NCBI GenBank assembly: GCA_016235665.1
Contig: JACRJI010000008.1
Span: forward strand, 394,495-458,494
Direction of reading: 5' to 3'
Length of the DNA stretch: 64,000 bases
Origin: a candidate division TA06 bacterium
GTDB taxonomy: Bacteria; Edwardsbacteria; AC1; EtOH8
Of this stretch, positions 26,454-36,702 are shown piece after piece. A program made the translations under genes and the position numbers. Under the pieces are notes generated by a model that ran no database searches, was not told the DNA's origin, and saw only the letters and a program-made list of their open reading frames with translations. How positions within the stretch are numbered: the stretch's first letter is position 1; the number at the start of each line of letters is the position of its first letter.

Positions 26454-27302
26454 TTACAGACCGGTTTTAGCATTCTCTTTAATTGGTTCTATACCTAAAT
26501 ATTCACGATATATTCTATCTTTGTATTCTGCCCCAATTTCATTTACGGCTTGTATAAAAGCATTATATGTCCCAACCCCCCCAATCTTTTCCCAAAACTC
26601 ATCACCAATTAACACAACTTCGTCATTTTGCATGTCAAACCACCTTGCAGGAAAGGGCCATGAATAATCGCTTCTTTTGCCATATGGGTTATATGGTAAA
26701 GCATAAAATGCACCATCTATTTGCATAGGCGACATGCTATATAATTTTAGAATTTTCTCTTTACTCACTTTAGTTTGATCGCTATTAGGCAACGGAGCTT
26801 TTAACTCAAAAGCATATTTTTTGTTTTTTATAGTATCTTCTGCATACACATCACAAAGAACCGTTGTGGGTATTATTTTTTTGTTTTTCCCAGCCAAGAC
26901 ATATTCTAACTCTTTATCCCAATCAGGCCTAACTTTTTGTTTCCCCTTTTCTGAGTGCTCCAATTTATTTAGAACTTCTTGTATCCTTCGCAACCTTTCT
27001 GAGTTTACTTTACCGGTTATACTATGCGTTTGCAGACCAAGACCCAAGCCTTTATTCGCTGCAACTATTGCCAACTTTTCCCAAGCACTACCAAAGGGTG
27101 TTACAAAACGCCTTTCAAAATGCGAACCTTTAAATATTTCATCTGGCACTAAAGCGGCATACAACGGTTTGTCAGCTTTATGTTTTTCACTAACAAAAGG
27201 ATCTTCTACTAATACTTTGTGCATGATTCTGTCCATCATTTCTTTAATGACGGCTTGAATTGCATTTTTCATTTCTTGTACTTCTTTTACTTTTTTTGCC
27301 AT
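26454..27302 (-). CDS. Type II restriction endonuclease (TdeIII-like, tentative)
   Basis: A 282-residue AT-rich gene, likely the endonuclease partner of the overlapping methyltransferase. Asp151 and FELKAP (Glu166, Lys168) form a plausible PD-(D/E)XK nuclease core. FERRFVTPFG near residue 63, YNPYGKRSDY and EFWEKIGGVGTYN recall TdeIII-type enzymes (GGNCC in the type member), but this is from memory and uncertain. The gene overlaps the methylase by 16 bases, with the methylase first in transcription, as expected for safe entry into a cell. Confidence 0.65.
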   Translation of the reverse strand: MAKKVKEVQEMKNAIQAVIKEMMDRIMHKVLVEDPFVSEKHKADKPLYAALVPDEIFKGSHFERRFVTPFGSAWEKLAIVAANKGLGLGLQTHSITGKVNSERLRRIQEVLNKLEHSEKGKQKVRPDWDKELEYVLAGKNKKIIPTTVLCDVYAEDTIKNKKYAFELKAPLPNSDQTKVSKEKILKLYSMSPMQIDGAFYALPYNPYGKRSDYSWPFPARWFDMQNDEVVLIGDEFWEKIGGVGTYNAFIQAVNEIGAEYKDRIYREYLGIEPIKENAKTGL

Positions 27303-28480
27303 ATAAGTATACTTTCATAAAATGTTCCGTTTCTTCTACCGGTTCTTCTATTTACATGTCTTTCAATACGGCCTATAGCTTTAAAGCCTATATCTTCAGG
27401 TTTATACAAACTATATTTATCATTTATAATAATAACGGCGACTCCATCTTTACTCATATGGTTTCTTGTGTGTGATAATACATCATTTATTCCTTTTATA
27501 TACATTATTTTGGCATTATTCGATTGACCGTTTTTTGCTGCCCCAATTTCACTTTTCTCATTATTTTTTAACCCCAGCAACTCATATGCATATTTATGTT
27601 GTTCGTGATAATCAATTAATCCTATATATGGTGGCGAAGTAATCACCATATCAATTCCTTTGGGGAGTTTTACCGTTCTAGAATCATCGTGACATACAGT
27701 TACCTTAGCATTTGTCCTAACTTTATCAAATTCTTTTATTCTTTGTATCGTATCAATGGTATAACGATCCAAAAACTTGTATGCTTCCTGCACTGGCTGG
27801 CAAGTTCTATCATGTTTATAGCAATAATAAGGTGTGGTCTGCGGTTTTTTAGGGAAATCCAAATCAAAATGCGTAACTAATCTTGCTGACCGGGCTGACC
27901 TGGATAATATAACTTTTAACAAATCCTTGTATTTATATTTATTTATTAAATGTAAATAATATAATAATTCTTTCTGTGTGTTATGAGCAAACCATTTTGC
28001 AATATACTCATTTTTAGAGTTTACAATATCATTCAAACTATTTGACTTATATTGATTGGTTTTATAATCATGTAAAAGCTTTATCAACTCGGTCGCTTCC
28101 TTTTCAAATAATGTGACATCATATTGGTCAGTTTTAGCCTTTGACAGAAGCACATTAAAAGCCGAGATGTCTGTGCCTATTGATTCAACACCTAACACGT
28201 TCGCTTCAACTAATGTTGTACCGGAACCACAAAATGGATCATACACAATATTTGGTTTATATTTTCTTAAAAATATTTCTACTAATTGTGGTATATATTT
28301 ACCCAAATAGGGATGCAACCGATGTACGTGTTTAGTACGTTCGTTTTCGGGCAAATCTCTTTCACGCCAATTTAGATTTAATTCCTCAATTTTCGTATTC
28401 ATCTTAATTGAAGAAAAATCAACAAACGGATTTTCTTTGTATTGCTTTGCAATTATTTTTGCAATTGTTTCGTCGTACAT
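27287..28480 (-). CDS. DNA methyltransferase of a type II restriction-modification pair
   Basis: A 397-residue SAM-dependent DNA methylase. The SAM-binding motif DPFCGSGTT is at residues 81-89 and the catalytic TSPPY at 281-285, a form common in N4-cytosine methylases. The region between holds Cys220/Cys227 and may be target recognition. N-terminal HRLHPYLGKYIPQL resembles other methylases of this layout. It is very AT-rich compared with the GGGP synthase 2 bases upstream and rfbA beyond, so the pair looks acquired. Confidence 0.85.
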   Translation of the reverse strand: MYDETIAKIIAKQYKENPFVDFSSIKMNTKIEELNLNWRERDLPENERTKHVHRLHPYLGKYIPQLVEIFLRKYKPNIVYDPFCGSGTTLVEANVLGVESIGTDISAFNVLLSKAKTDQYDVTLFEKEATELIKLLHDYKTNQYKSNSLNDIVNSKNEYIAKWFAHNTQKELLYYLHLINKYKYKDLLKVILSRSARSARLVTHFDLDFPKKPQTTPYYCYKHDRTCQPVQEAYKFLDRYTIDTIQRIKEFDKVRTNAKVTVCHDDSRTVKLPKGIDMVITSPPYIGLIDYHEQHKYAYELLGLKNNEKSEIGAAKNGQSNNAKIMYIKGINDVLSHTRNHMSKDGVAVIIINDKYSLYKPEDIGFKAIGRIERHVNRRTGRRNGTFYESILIWQKK

Positions 28481-28482
28481 CT

Positions 28483-29235
28483 TTATTTAATCCTATAATG
28501 AATTGCTTTGGCGAACTCCGCCGCCGTCTTGATGTTCCCCTTCTTCTCCAGAATATTCCCCACCACCACCGCGGCGGCTCCGGCCCGGGCCTTGGCCCCG
28601 GCGTCTTCGGGCGTTTTGATCCCGCCGCCCACAACGACCGGAAGTTCGGCATACTTGGCCACTCCGGAGATCATTTCTTCTGGAACGCTGCTCTGGGCCC
28701 CGCTGCCGGCGTCCATGTAGATCAGCTTCATCCCCAGCATCCGGGCGGCCAGGGCGTGGGCCATGGCGATATCGGACTTGTCACGGGGGATGGGCATGGT
28801 GTGGCTCATGTAATTCGCCGAGGTCAGTTTTCCGGATTCTATCAGCATGTAGCCGGTGGGAATCACCTCCAGGCCCGAGGCCTTGAGCATGGGAGCGGCC
28901 TTGACCTGCTCGCCGATCAAAAGCTCGGCGTTGCGGCCCGAGACCAAAGACAGGTACAGGATGGCGTCGGCGTGCTGTGAGACCTGGTAGGCGCTGCCGG
29001 GGAATATGATCACCGGGTTCTTGAAATTCTGCTTTAGAGCCTTGATGGTATCGTCGATCTTATTTGACATCAGCAGGCTGGTGCCGAACAGGATGCCGTC
29101 GGCCCCGGCGTCGCTCAAGGCCTGGCCGATCTTGGCCGCGTCCTGTTTCTTGCACTTGTCCGGGTCCAGCAGGACCAGGAAATTGGAGCCCTTTTGTTTG
29201 GCGGTTTTCAGCAGTTGTTGGTAGATCATTTTCAA
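28483..29235 (-). CDS. Geranylgeranylglyceryl phosphate synthase family protein
   Basis: The enzyme joins a polyprenyl diphosphate to sn-glycerol-1-phosphate, the first ether-lipid step of archaea. The 250-residue TIM barrel shows LVLLDPDK, GILFGTSL, SLVSGRNAELLIGEQ, PTGYMLIESG, YMDAGSGA and VVVGGGIKTPEDA, matching the archaeal/Bacteroidetes group rather than short PcrB. A bacterial lipid pathway is also present (pgsA, pgpA). Prenyl length and whether a glycerol-1-phosphate source exists cannot be read here. Confidence 0.9.
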   Translation of the reverse strand: MKMIYQQLLKTAKQKGSNFLVLLDPDKCKKQDAAKIGQALSDAGADGILFGTSLLMSNKIDDTIKALKQNFKNPVIIFPGSAYQVSQHADAILYLSLVSGRNAELLIGEQVKAAPMLKASGLEVIPTGYMLIESGKLTSANYMSHTMPIPRDKSDIAMAHALAARMLGMKLIYMDAGSGAQSSVPEEMISGVAKYAELPVVVGGGIKTPEDAGAKARAGAAAVVVGNILEKKGNIKTAAEFAKAIHYRIK

Positions 29236-29259
29236 TCCTTTGACCCAATCCCTATGACT

Positions 29260-29294
29260 CCCCTTCCCGCAGCGGGAAGGGGGCGGGGGTTAGG
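29260..29294. repeat. Palindromic repeat CCCCTTCCCG..CGGGAAGGGG, copy 1
   Basis: CCCCTTCCCGC and GCGGGAAGGGG form a near-perfect palindrome, followed by GCGGGGGTTAGG. Copies are at 35288-35324 and 42787-42822. The TTA of the tail supplies the stop codon of the neighbouring 57-residue ferredoxin gene. Confidence 0.7.
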
Positions 29295-29463
29295 TCTTTT
29301 TGGTTAAAGCCCCGGTGGGACACACTGTAACGCACTGCCCGCAACCGGTGCATTTTTTATTGTCGACCTCCAGGCCCCAGGCATGGAGTGCCAGGGCCTG
29401 CACCGGGCACATGCCCGAACATAGGCCGCACTGGCCGCAGGTTTGTTGTTGGATGGTGATCAT
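29290..29463 (-). CDS. Small 2[4Fe-4S] ferredoxin
   Basis: A 57-residue ferredoxin that would be missed by a 60-residue cut-off. Translation from the ATG at 29463 gives two complete cluster motifs, CGQCGLCSGMCP (Cys 9, 12, 15, 19) and CTGCGQCVTVCP (Cys 38, 41, 44, 48), the classic clostridial-type arrangement. It would carry low-potential electrons, perhaps for the Kor or Rnf complexes. The ribosome site is weak. It lies between a GGGP synthase and an unknown gene. Confidence 0.8.
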   Translation of the reverse strand: MITIQQQTCGQCGLCSGMCPVQALALHAWGLEVDNKKCTGCGQCVTVCPTGALTKKT

Positions 29464-29478
29464 TCTAATCGTATTTTA

Positions 29479-29880
29479 TCAATCGTCTTTTATTTCAATA
29501 TCAAGGGAGTTCACCTGACACCTCAACTGGAAACAAGGCAAACCTTGGTTCTCTTCGGCTGAACAAAGGTATATTTCATTCTGTGTAATCTTGAAACCAA
29601 AAATCAGTTGAACGATTTCCATCTCTTGATCTTTATGATTGATATCACATTCAATTACATTGCGGAATCTCACGTGACATCGCACTGCATTTTTCGTGTG
29701 ACGTGTGCCGGTGAAAATCGATTTCCCTTTAATTGGAAAGCGATCAAGGGGAAACGAAACCGTTCTATCCACAGGGTCGTACTTTACATCAGCAACTCGT
29801 AGAACTGCATGGTTCGCTATGAACCCAACAGCCTCTTGTACCGTTATTGGCAGTTCATCTGCTTGAATTTTAAAATTCAT
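29479..29880 (-). CDS. Hypothetical protein, unknown family
   Basis: A 133-residue soluble, mostly beta-rich protein with no signal peptide or membrane segment. It has a purine-rich AAGAAGAAG ribosome site. I recognise no motif. Base composition is less GC-rich than alaS upstream. It precedes the small ferredoxin by 15 bases. Confidence 0.6.
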   Translation of the reverse strand: MNFKIQADELPITVQEAVGFIANHAVLRVADVKYDPVDRTVSFPLDRFPIKGKSIFTGTRHTKNAVRCHVRFRNVIECDINHKDQEMEIVQLIFGFKITQNEIYLCSAEENQGLPCFQLRCQVNSLDIEIKDD

Positions 29881-29982
29881 CTTCTTCTTTAAAAGCTACA
29901 TAAAACCATAACTTGACTTTAGGGCCACATCGATACGATCAAGGCAAATAATACTTTAATCAGAATGTCACTGGTATCCAGT

Positions 29983-32619
<2,637 letters not shown>

Positions 32620-32639
32620 GGTGATATATGATTTGATAT

Positions 32640-33410
32640 TTATTTGTCCCTGTATGATGGAACCATCACATGTTGCGGGTTTTTGTCATCCGATGCCCAA
32701 TGCCATGGATTGTTGCGGATGTATTCCCGGATTTTGTGCAATGATTTTTTGTTACGGATGACGTGTTCCCAATAATTACGTTGCCAGATTTTATTGCCCG
32801 GTGAATTATATATTGCGTTAATTGATTTCGTCGTTTGGTATTTGTAAAATGCCAATATTTGCCCCAATGTGTGTTTGCCCGTCCCCCGTAGGGGCGAGGT
32901 CACCTCGCCCGGTTTTGTCATCCCGTCAACCGGGTTCATCACATCACCAACCGAACCACCCATGGGCGAGGTCACCTCGCCCGGTATTTCGATCCCAACG
33001 CCCGGGTTTGTCATCCCGCCAACCGATTCCCCCATGGACGAAATCGCCACGCCCGGCATTTCAACCCCATCGCCCGGTTTTGTTATACCATCAACCGTAC
33101 CCCCCAGGGGCGAGGCGACCTCGCCCCTACAGATTGCATCGTCAATGACAACAATTATCGCATGCATATGGTTGGGCATTATCACATATTCATCCAATAT
33201 CACGCCCGAATACCGTTCCGGCATACGTTGCCACCAATCATCAACGATCCTGCCGCATTCCGACAATGCAATTTTGCCGTTCCGTATTTCCCCGAACAAA
33301 CATTTCCGGTCCTGGGCGCAGATGGTTATGTAATAGACCCCTTCCTGGGAATAATCGTATTCCGGCAGACGAATGGACCGGCGGTGGAATCTGGGGTTGT
33401 TGATAGACAT
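32640..33410 (-). CDS. REP-associated tyrosine transposase (RAYT) with in-frame repeat insert
   Basis: RAYT/Y1 transposases are single-stranded DNA nucleases that move or maintain REP palindromes. The protein has the HUH motif (IMPNHMHA, His81 and His83), YYITICAQDRKCLFG near the N-terminus and the C-terminal QRNYWEHVIRNKKSLHKIREYI with the likely catalytic Tyr. Between them, residues 95-175 are encoded by a 243-base array of 72-base repeats whose ends are REP-like. Removing these 81 codons leaves 175 residues, the normal family size. The insert keeps the frame, so the protein may still be active. Confidence 0.88.
   Translation of the reverse strand: MSINNPRFHRRSIRLPEYDYSQEGVYYITICAQDRKCLFGEIRNGKIALSECGRIVDDWWQRMPERYSGVILDEYVIMPNHMHAIIVVIDDAICRGEVASPLGGTVDGITKPGDGVEMPGVAISSMGESVGGMTNPGVGIEIPGEVTSPMGGSVGDVMNPVDGMTKPGEVTSPLRGTGKHTLGQILAFYKYQTTKSINAIYNSPGNKIWQRNYWEHVIRNKKSLHKIREYIRNNPWHWASDDKNPQHVMVPSYRDK
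32888..33130. repeat. 72-base tandem repeat with REP-like palindromes inside the RAYT gene
   Basis: Palindromic cores GGGCGAGGTCACCTCGCCC or variants start at 32892, 32964, 33036 and 33108, a period of exactly 72 bases (24 codons). The array begins with GTAGGGGCGAGG and ends with CCTCGCCCCTAC, so its two ends are inverted copies of each other. The third core has decayed (GGACGAAATCGCCACGCCC). The total is 243 bases, divisible by three. Confidence 0.9.
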
Positions 33411-33461
33411 AATTAAACGGATCGTAAATACACATTACATAATAAAACAAAATATTACCCT

Positions 33462-33490
33462 GTAGGGGGTAATTCATGAATTACCCCTAC
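33462..33490. repeat. REP-like palindrome upstream of the RAYT gene
   Basis: GTAGGGGGTAATTC and GAATTACCCCTAC form a 29-base near-perfect palindrome (one extra G in the left arm). It lies 52 bases upstream of the RAYT start and shares the GTAGGGG/CCCCTAC ends with the array inside the gene. Confidence 0.75.
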
Positions 33491-33510
33491 GAAACCATTC
33501 AAAACCCAAT

Positions 33511-34212
33511 TCACCTCGGCAACATGAACAACACCGTGAAAAAATGACAGATGCTCCCGGCCAGCACGAACAGGTGCCAAACGGCGTGGTGGTATTTCAA
33601 TTTGCGCCACAGGTAAAACACCGTTCCCAGCGTGTAGAACAACCCGCCCACCCCCAGGAACACCAGGCTGACCGTGTTCAGGTTCTCCAGCACCGGTTTT
33701 ATCACCGCCACCACCAGCCAGCCCATGGCAATGTACAACAGGGTGGACATGAACACGAATTTGTGCGTCCAGAAGGCCTTGCCCACTATGCCCAAAACAG
33801 CGATACCCCACACCACGCCGAATACCGTCCAGCCCAGCCGGCCCCGCAGGGCGATCAGGGTGATGGGCGTGTAGGTTCCGGCTATCAGCAGGAAGATGGA
33901 CGAGTGGTCGAAGACCCTGAACAGCCGCTTGGCCCTGCCGGCGTAAAAGCTGTGGTACAGCGTGGAAGACAAATACAGCAGCACCAAGGTGGCGCCGTAG
34001 ATGCTGAAGCTGACTATGTGCCAGGCGTTCCCGGAAAGACTGGCCATCACCACCAGCACCGCCAGGGCCGCCAGGGCCAGGCCCAGCCCCACCCCGTGCA
34101 GGATGGCGTTGGTGATCTCCTCGCCCGGAGTGTAGCGCTCGACAGAATCGGCGTCGGCGTCACGCGCTGTGGTAATTTTATTGAGCCAGTCTAAAATGGT
34201 AGTATGCATCAT
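33511..34212 (-). CDS. Hemolysin III-family (PAQR-like) membrane protein
   Basis: A 233-residue protein with about seven membrane helices. It carries the family histidine/acid motifs STLYHSF, FDHSSIFLLIAGTYTP and YHHAVWHLFVLAGSICHFF, thought to bind a metal in a lipid-hydrolase-like site. The exact role in bacteria is unclear. It is directly after the barrel-protein gene (0 bases). The second Met one codon later is an alternative start. Confidence 0.88.
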   Translation of the reverse strand: MMHTTILDWLNKITTARDADADSVERYTPGEEITNAILHGVGLGLALAALAVLVVMASLSGNAWHIVSFSIYGATLVLLYLSSTLYHSFYAGRAKRLFRVFDHSSIFLLIAGTYTPITLIALRGRLGWTVFGVVWGIAVLGIVGKAFWTHKFVFMSTLLYIAMGWLVVAVIKPVLENLNTVSLVFLGVGGLFYTLGTVFYLWRKLKYHHAVWHLFVLAGSICHFFTVLFMLPR

Positions 34213-34749
34213 TCAAAAGGCAACTTTTATGCCTAAAAATCCACAACCCATTATTTTAGCCGAATAGTTATCTTTATCGAGACCCGATAGAAAACGATTT
34301 TTAATTTCTACGCCCAAAGAAATATTTTTAATAAACCAATAATTTATTCCAAAGGAGAGTAACCCACCAATGTAATCAGAATTATGTATTGTTGGATTTA
34401 TATGCAATGTATCATCAATCGAATAACCAACTCCTTTTACTCTATAATACGACAAACCACTTCCCAAATAAAGATCAAATTTTCTCTTAGGGAAAAAGTG
34501 AAAATTTATATCTGAATCAAAAATATTGCTGCTATTATCGTAGCCCGGATTTTTCGCATAGCCAACACCCATTTCATATTTATTACTGACCGCATAGCTA
34601 GCTGAATAATATGTCTCAGTACGAAAGTCATATACTTCTTTTACATTGAAAGCAAATTCATTTTTTTCAAAACCCTTATATGTGTTAGTAGCGTATGCCA
34701 CAGCAGCAAACAATGTAAGGATTGTTAGGCAAGTTAGTGTTTTCTTCAT
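34213..34749 (-). CDS. Putative outer-membrane beta-barrel protein
   Basis: A 178-residue protein with a signal peptide (cut near AYA-TNT) and alternating amphipathic strands rich in Tyr, Gly and Asn, ending in Phe (GIKVAF), typical of small outer-membrane barrels. Family unknown. The gene is AT-rich against GC-rich neighbours, suggesting acquisition. Confidence 0.65.
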   Translation of the reverse strand: MKKTLTCLTILTLFAAVAYATNTYKGFEKNEFAFNVKEVYDFRTETYYSASYAVSNKYEMGVGYAKNPGYDNSSNIFDSDINFHFFPKRKFDLYLGSGLSYYRVKGVGYSIDDTLHINPTIHNSDYIGGLLSFGINYWFIKNISLGVEIKNRFLSGLDKDNYSAKIMGCGFLGIKVAF

Positions 34750-34795
34750 ATTACCTATTTTATTAAATCACGTGCGTCATTAGGATAGATTTTGT

Positions 34796-35278
34796 TCATT
34801 CTAAAATATTTTCTTTCAGCAGTTCCTTCAGCACTTTTGACACTATCGAAACCTCGTACCCCCTCCGGGCCAGAAACCCCGCTAAACGGCGTTTGGCGGC
34901 CTCGGCGTCAAGCTTGCGGTACAGCTTCAGCTTTCTCCGGGCCAGGTTCAGGGCCGCAGGCAACTCGTCCGCGTTGCTTTTGTAATCAGAGATGGCCTGG
35001 TCAACGATCTCCCGGTCTATCCCCTTGACAAAGAGCTCCTGCCGCAGGCGGATGACCCCCATGGGCCTAAAATGCTGGCGGTTCTCGATCCAGTCCCGGG
35101 CGAATTTCACGTCGTCCAAAAGGCCGATGGTTTCCATGTCCAAGATAACCGCTTCGATCTCGGCCTTATCTATGCCCTTCTTGGCCAGCTTGTCCCTGAT
35201 CTCATGGACGCTGCGGGGCTTCAGCTCTATCAGCCGCAGGGCGTAGGCCTTGGGGTTAACATTTTCTTTGGAACTCAT
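34796..35278 (-). CDS. recX: Regulatory protein RecX
   Basis: RecX limits RecA filament growth. The 160 residues form three-helix repeats: AYALRLIELKPRSVHEIRDK, ARDWIENRQHFRPMGVIRLR, and LARRGYEVSIVSKVL. I place the start at 35278 (MSSKEN); the in-frame ATG at 35356 would add 26 residues encoded by the palindromic repeat at 35288-35324. recA lies 2.3 kb upstream, not adjacent. Confidence 0.88.
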   Translation of the reverse strand: MSSKENVNPKAYALRLIELKPRSVHEIRDKLAKKGIDKAEIEAVILDMETIGLLDDVKFARDWIENRQHFRPMGVIRLRQELFVKGIDREIVDQAISDYKSNADELPAALNLARRKLKLYRKLDAEAAKRRLAGFLARRGYEVSIVSKVLKELLKENILE

Positions 35279-35287
35279 CCCCTTGTT

Positions 35288-35324
35288 CCCCTTCTCTTTT
35301 AAAGAGAAGGGGCCGGGGGTTGAG
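35288..35324. repeat. Palindromic repeat CCCCTTCTC..GAGAAGGGG, copy 2
   Basis: CCCCTTCTCTTT and AAAGAGAAGGGG form a 25-base palindrome followed by CCGGGGGTTGAG. The layout matches copies at 29260 and 42787. It sits immediately upstream of recX and falsely extends its reading frame. Confidence 0.65.
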
Positions 35325-35411
35325 TTCACTGCTTTACTATATTTTCTAAACATCAAAGAGCTCCATCACCAAAGCACAATTCACAATTCACGTTTCACGA
35401 TTGACAAGATC

Positions 35412-35807
35412 TCATTTCCCGTGCTTGGTCTTGATGATGGTCGTCCCGCCGGTGAAGACCCGGCCGGACCTGGTCTCGTCGTACTTGATGAAGATGTTCT
35501 CCGGGTCTATCTGCAGATGCTTGGCCAGTTCCTCGGCGATGGTCAGCATGGCCGTCTCTATCTCGCTGTCGCTTTTGCCCTCAAAGGCCAGCATGTTCAC
35601 CAGCGGCGGATGGGTGCCGTAGGGCTGGACCCTGGCCTGGACCTCGCCTTCCAGATAGCAGCCGGGCTCGATGGTGGTCCAGGTGGCCCAGACCTGCTTG
35701 GGCTGCAGCCCCATCTTGTCGGCCAGCCGCACGCAGATGGTCTTCAGCGTATCGGAGATGTTGACCTCCGGCTTCTGGGGCAGGGCCTTTATTTCTATGA
35801 TGGGCAT
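35412..35807 (-). CDS. Tautomerase-superfamily-like protein
   Basis: A 131-residue protein beginning Met-Pro-Ile-Ile, which would expose the catalytic N-terminal proline of the 4-oxalocrotonate tautomerase/MIF fold after Met removal. The pattern of two beta-alpha-beta halves and ENIFIKYDETRSGRVFTGG near the end fits. The substrate is unknown. It stands alone between recX and an AT-rich gene. Confidence 0.6.
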   Translation of the reverse strand: MPIIEIKALPQKPEVNISDTLKTICVRLADKMGLQPKQVWATWTTIEPGCYLEGEVQARVQPYGTHPPLVNMLAFEGKSDSEIETAMLTIAEELAKHLQIDPENIFIKYDETRSGRVFTGGTTIIKTKHGK

Positions 35808-35832
35808 GGTGACACCTATTACAATTACTGTT

Positions 35833-36501
35833 TTATTGTGACCCCTTTATTTGTTCACGAAACTCATCACGTATTTGATTAATTAATACTTCGTATCTAT
35901 TTTTCAATGCCTTATTACTTTCAATAAGACGCTCTATCTGATTTTTATTCAATGCTTTAATGAACCAACTATTTTTCGTATTTTCCTCTGTTAATGATGT
36001 AATAAGATTTGTAGTTCTTATTTTAATTATTTGTCCTTTATTGTCACTATAATTTTGCAAATCATTTATTATACTAAACAGTTCATCGTAATGCTTATTC
36101 TCAATAAGTAGCGAATATTCTTCTAATTTATTCTTTGTATCCTCAATCTGTTTAATGAATTTTTCCAATACGTTTCTATCAGCATGTTCCCACAAACTAT
36201 CAGCACTACGCTTTAGTTTTAATAACTCAAGCCAGATTTCTTGATAAATCTTAAATTGATTTTCTGAGTATTTTGGGAAATATGCCTTTAACCTTTCCAA
36301 ATTTGTTTTATATTCCTCAATTTCTTTTAAATAAATTTGTTTAACCTTTTCAAAATCCATTTCTATTTTATGTTTCTCTGTTGTTAATATTCTCTCTGCC
36401 CATACTTTACCCAACCAAGTAGCTAAACCAAAAACTACAGCGCTTACCCCACCAATTGTAATTAGTGTAGTGCTGACAAAATCCCCTAAAGAGAAATTCA
36501 T
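35833..36501 (-). CDS. AT-rich membrane-anchored coiled-coil protein, unknown
   Basis: A 222-residue protein with one N-terminal membrane helix (TLITIGGVSAVVFGLATWLG, about residues 11-30) and a long charged helical, probably coiled-coil region. I recognise no family. It is strongly AT-rich and likely acquired. Similar layouts occur in defence or phage-related orphans, but there is no evidence for that here. Confidence 0.6.
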   Translation of the reverse strand: MNFSLGDFVSTTLITIGGVSAVVFGLATWLGKVWAERILTTEKHKIEMDFEKVKQIYLKEIEEYKTNLERLKAYFPKYSENQFKIYQEIWLELLKLKRSADSLWEHADRNVLEKFIKQIEDTKNKLEEYSLLIENKHYDELFSIINDLQNYSDNKGQIIKIRTTNLITSLTEENTKNSWFIKALNKNQIERLIESNKALKNRYEVLINQIRDEFREQIKGSQ

Positions 36502-36519
36502 TTTGTCTACTCCGTCGTA

Positions 36520-36702
36520 TTAAGTAACTTGACTTAACAATGTTCTGTCCCTGATCCCTGCTTCATCCAGCAGGGCTTCGATCTTATCGTAATGGATCGC
36601 ATTCTCCGTGACCAGCCGATCCTGGATAGTTTCCTTGGATACCAACCCTTCGCGGATCAGCCGGGCGTAAAGTTCCTGGCGCTCGGTCATGCCAATGGTC
36701 TT
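36520..36702 (-). pseudogene. Detached C-terminal part of the PP-loop amidotransferase
   Basis: The frame continues directly past the TAA at 36703-36705 with KTIGMTERQELYARLIREG and then an acidic helical tail to a TAA at 36520. This looks like the natural C-terminus of the upstream gene, because the family is about 350-380 residues and the upstream part alone has 296. A 56-residue product from the internal ATG at 36690 is possible but has no clear ribosome site. Confidence 0.55.

Noticed and set aside
32888..33130. Possible CRISPR array
   Set aside because: The 72-base period is too regular and the spacers are themselves repeated; it lies inside a coding frame and there are no cas genes.
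35279..35356. N-terminal extension of recX
   Set aside because: The added 26 residues are encoded by a palindromic repeat found elsewhere; a later ATG matches the family start.
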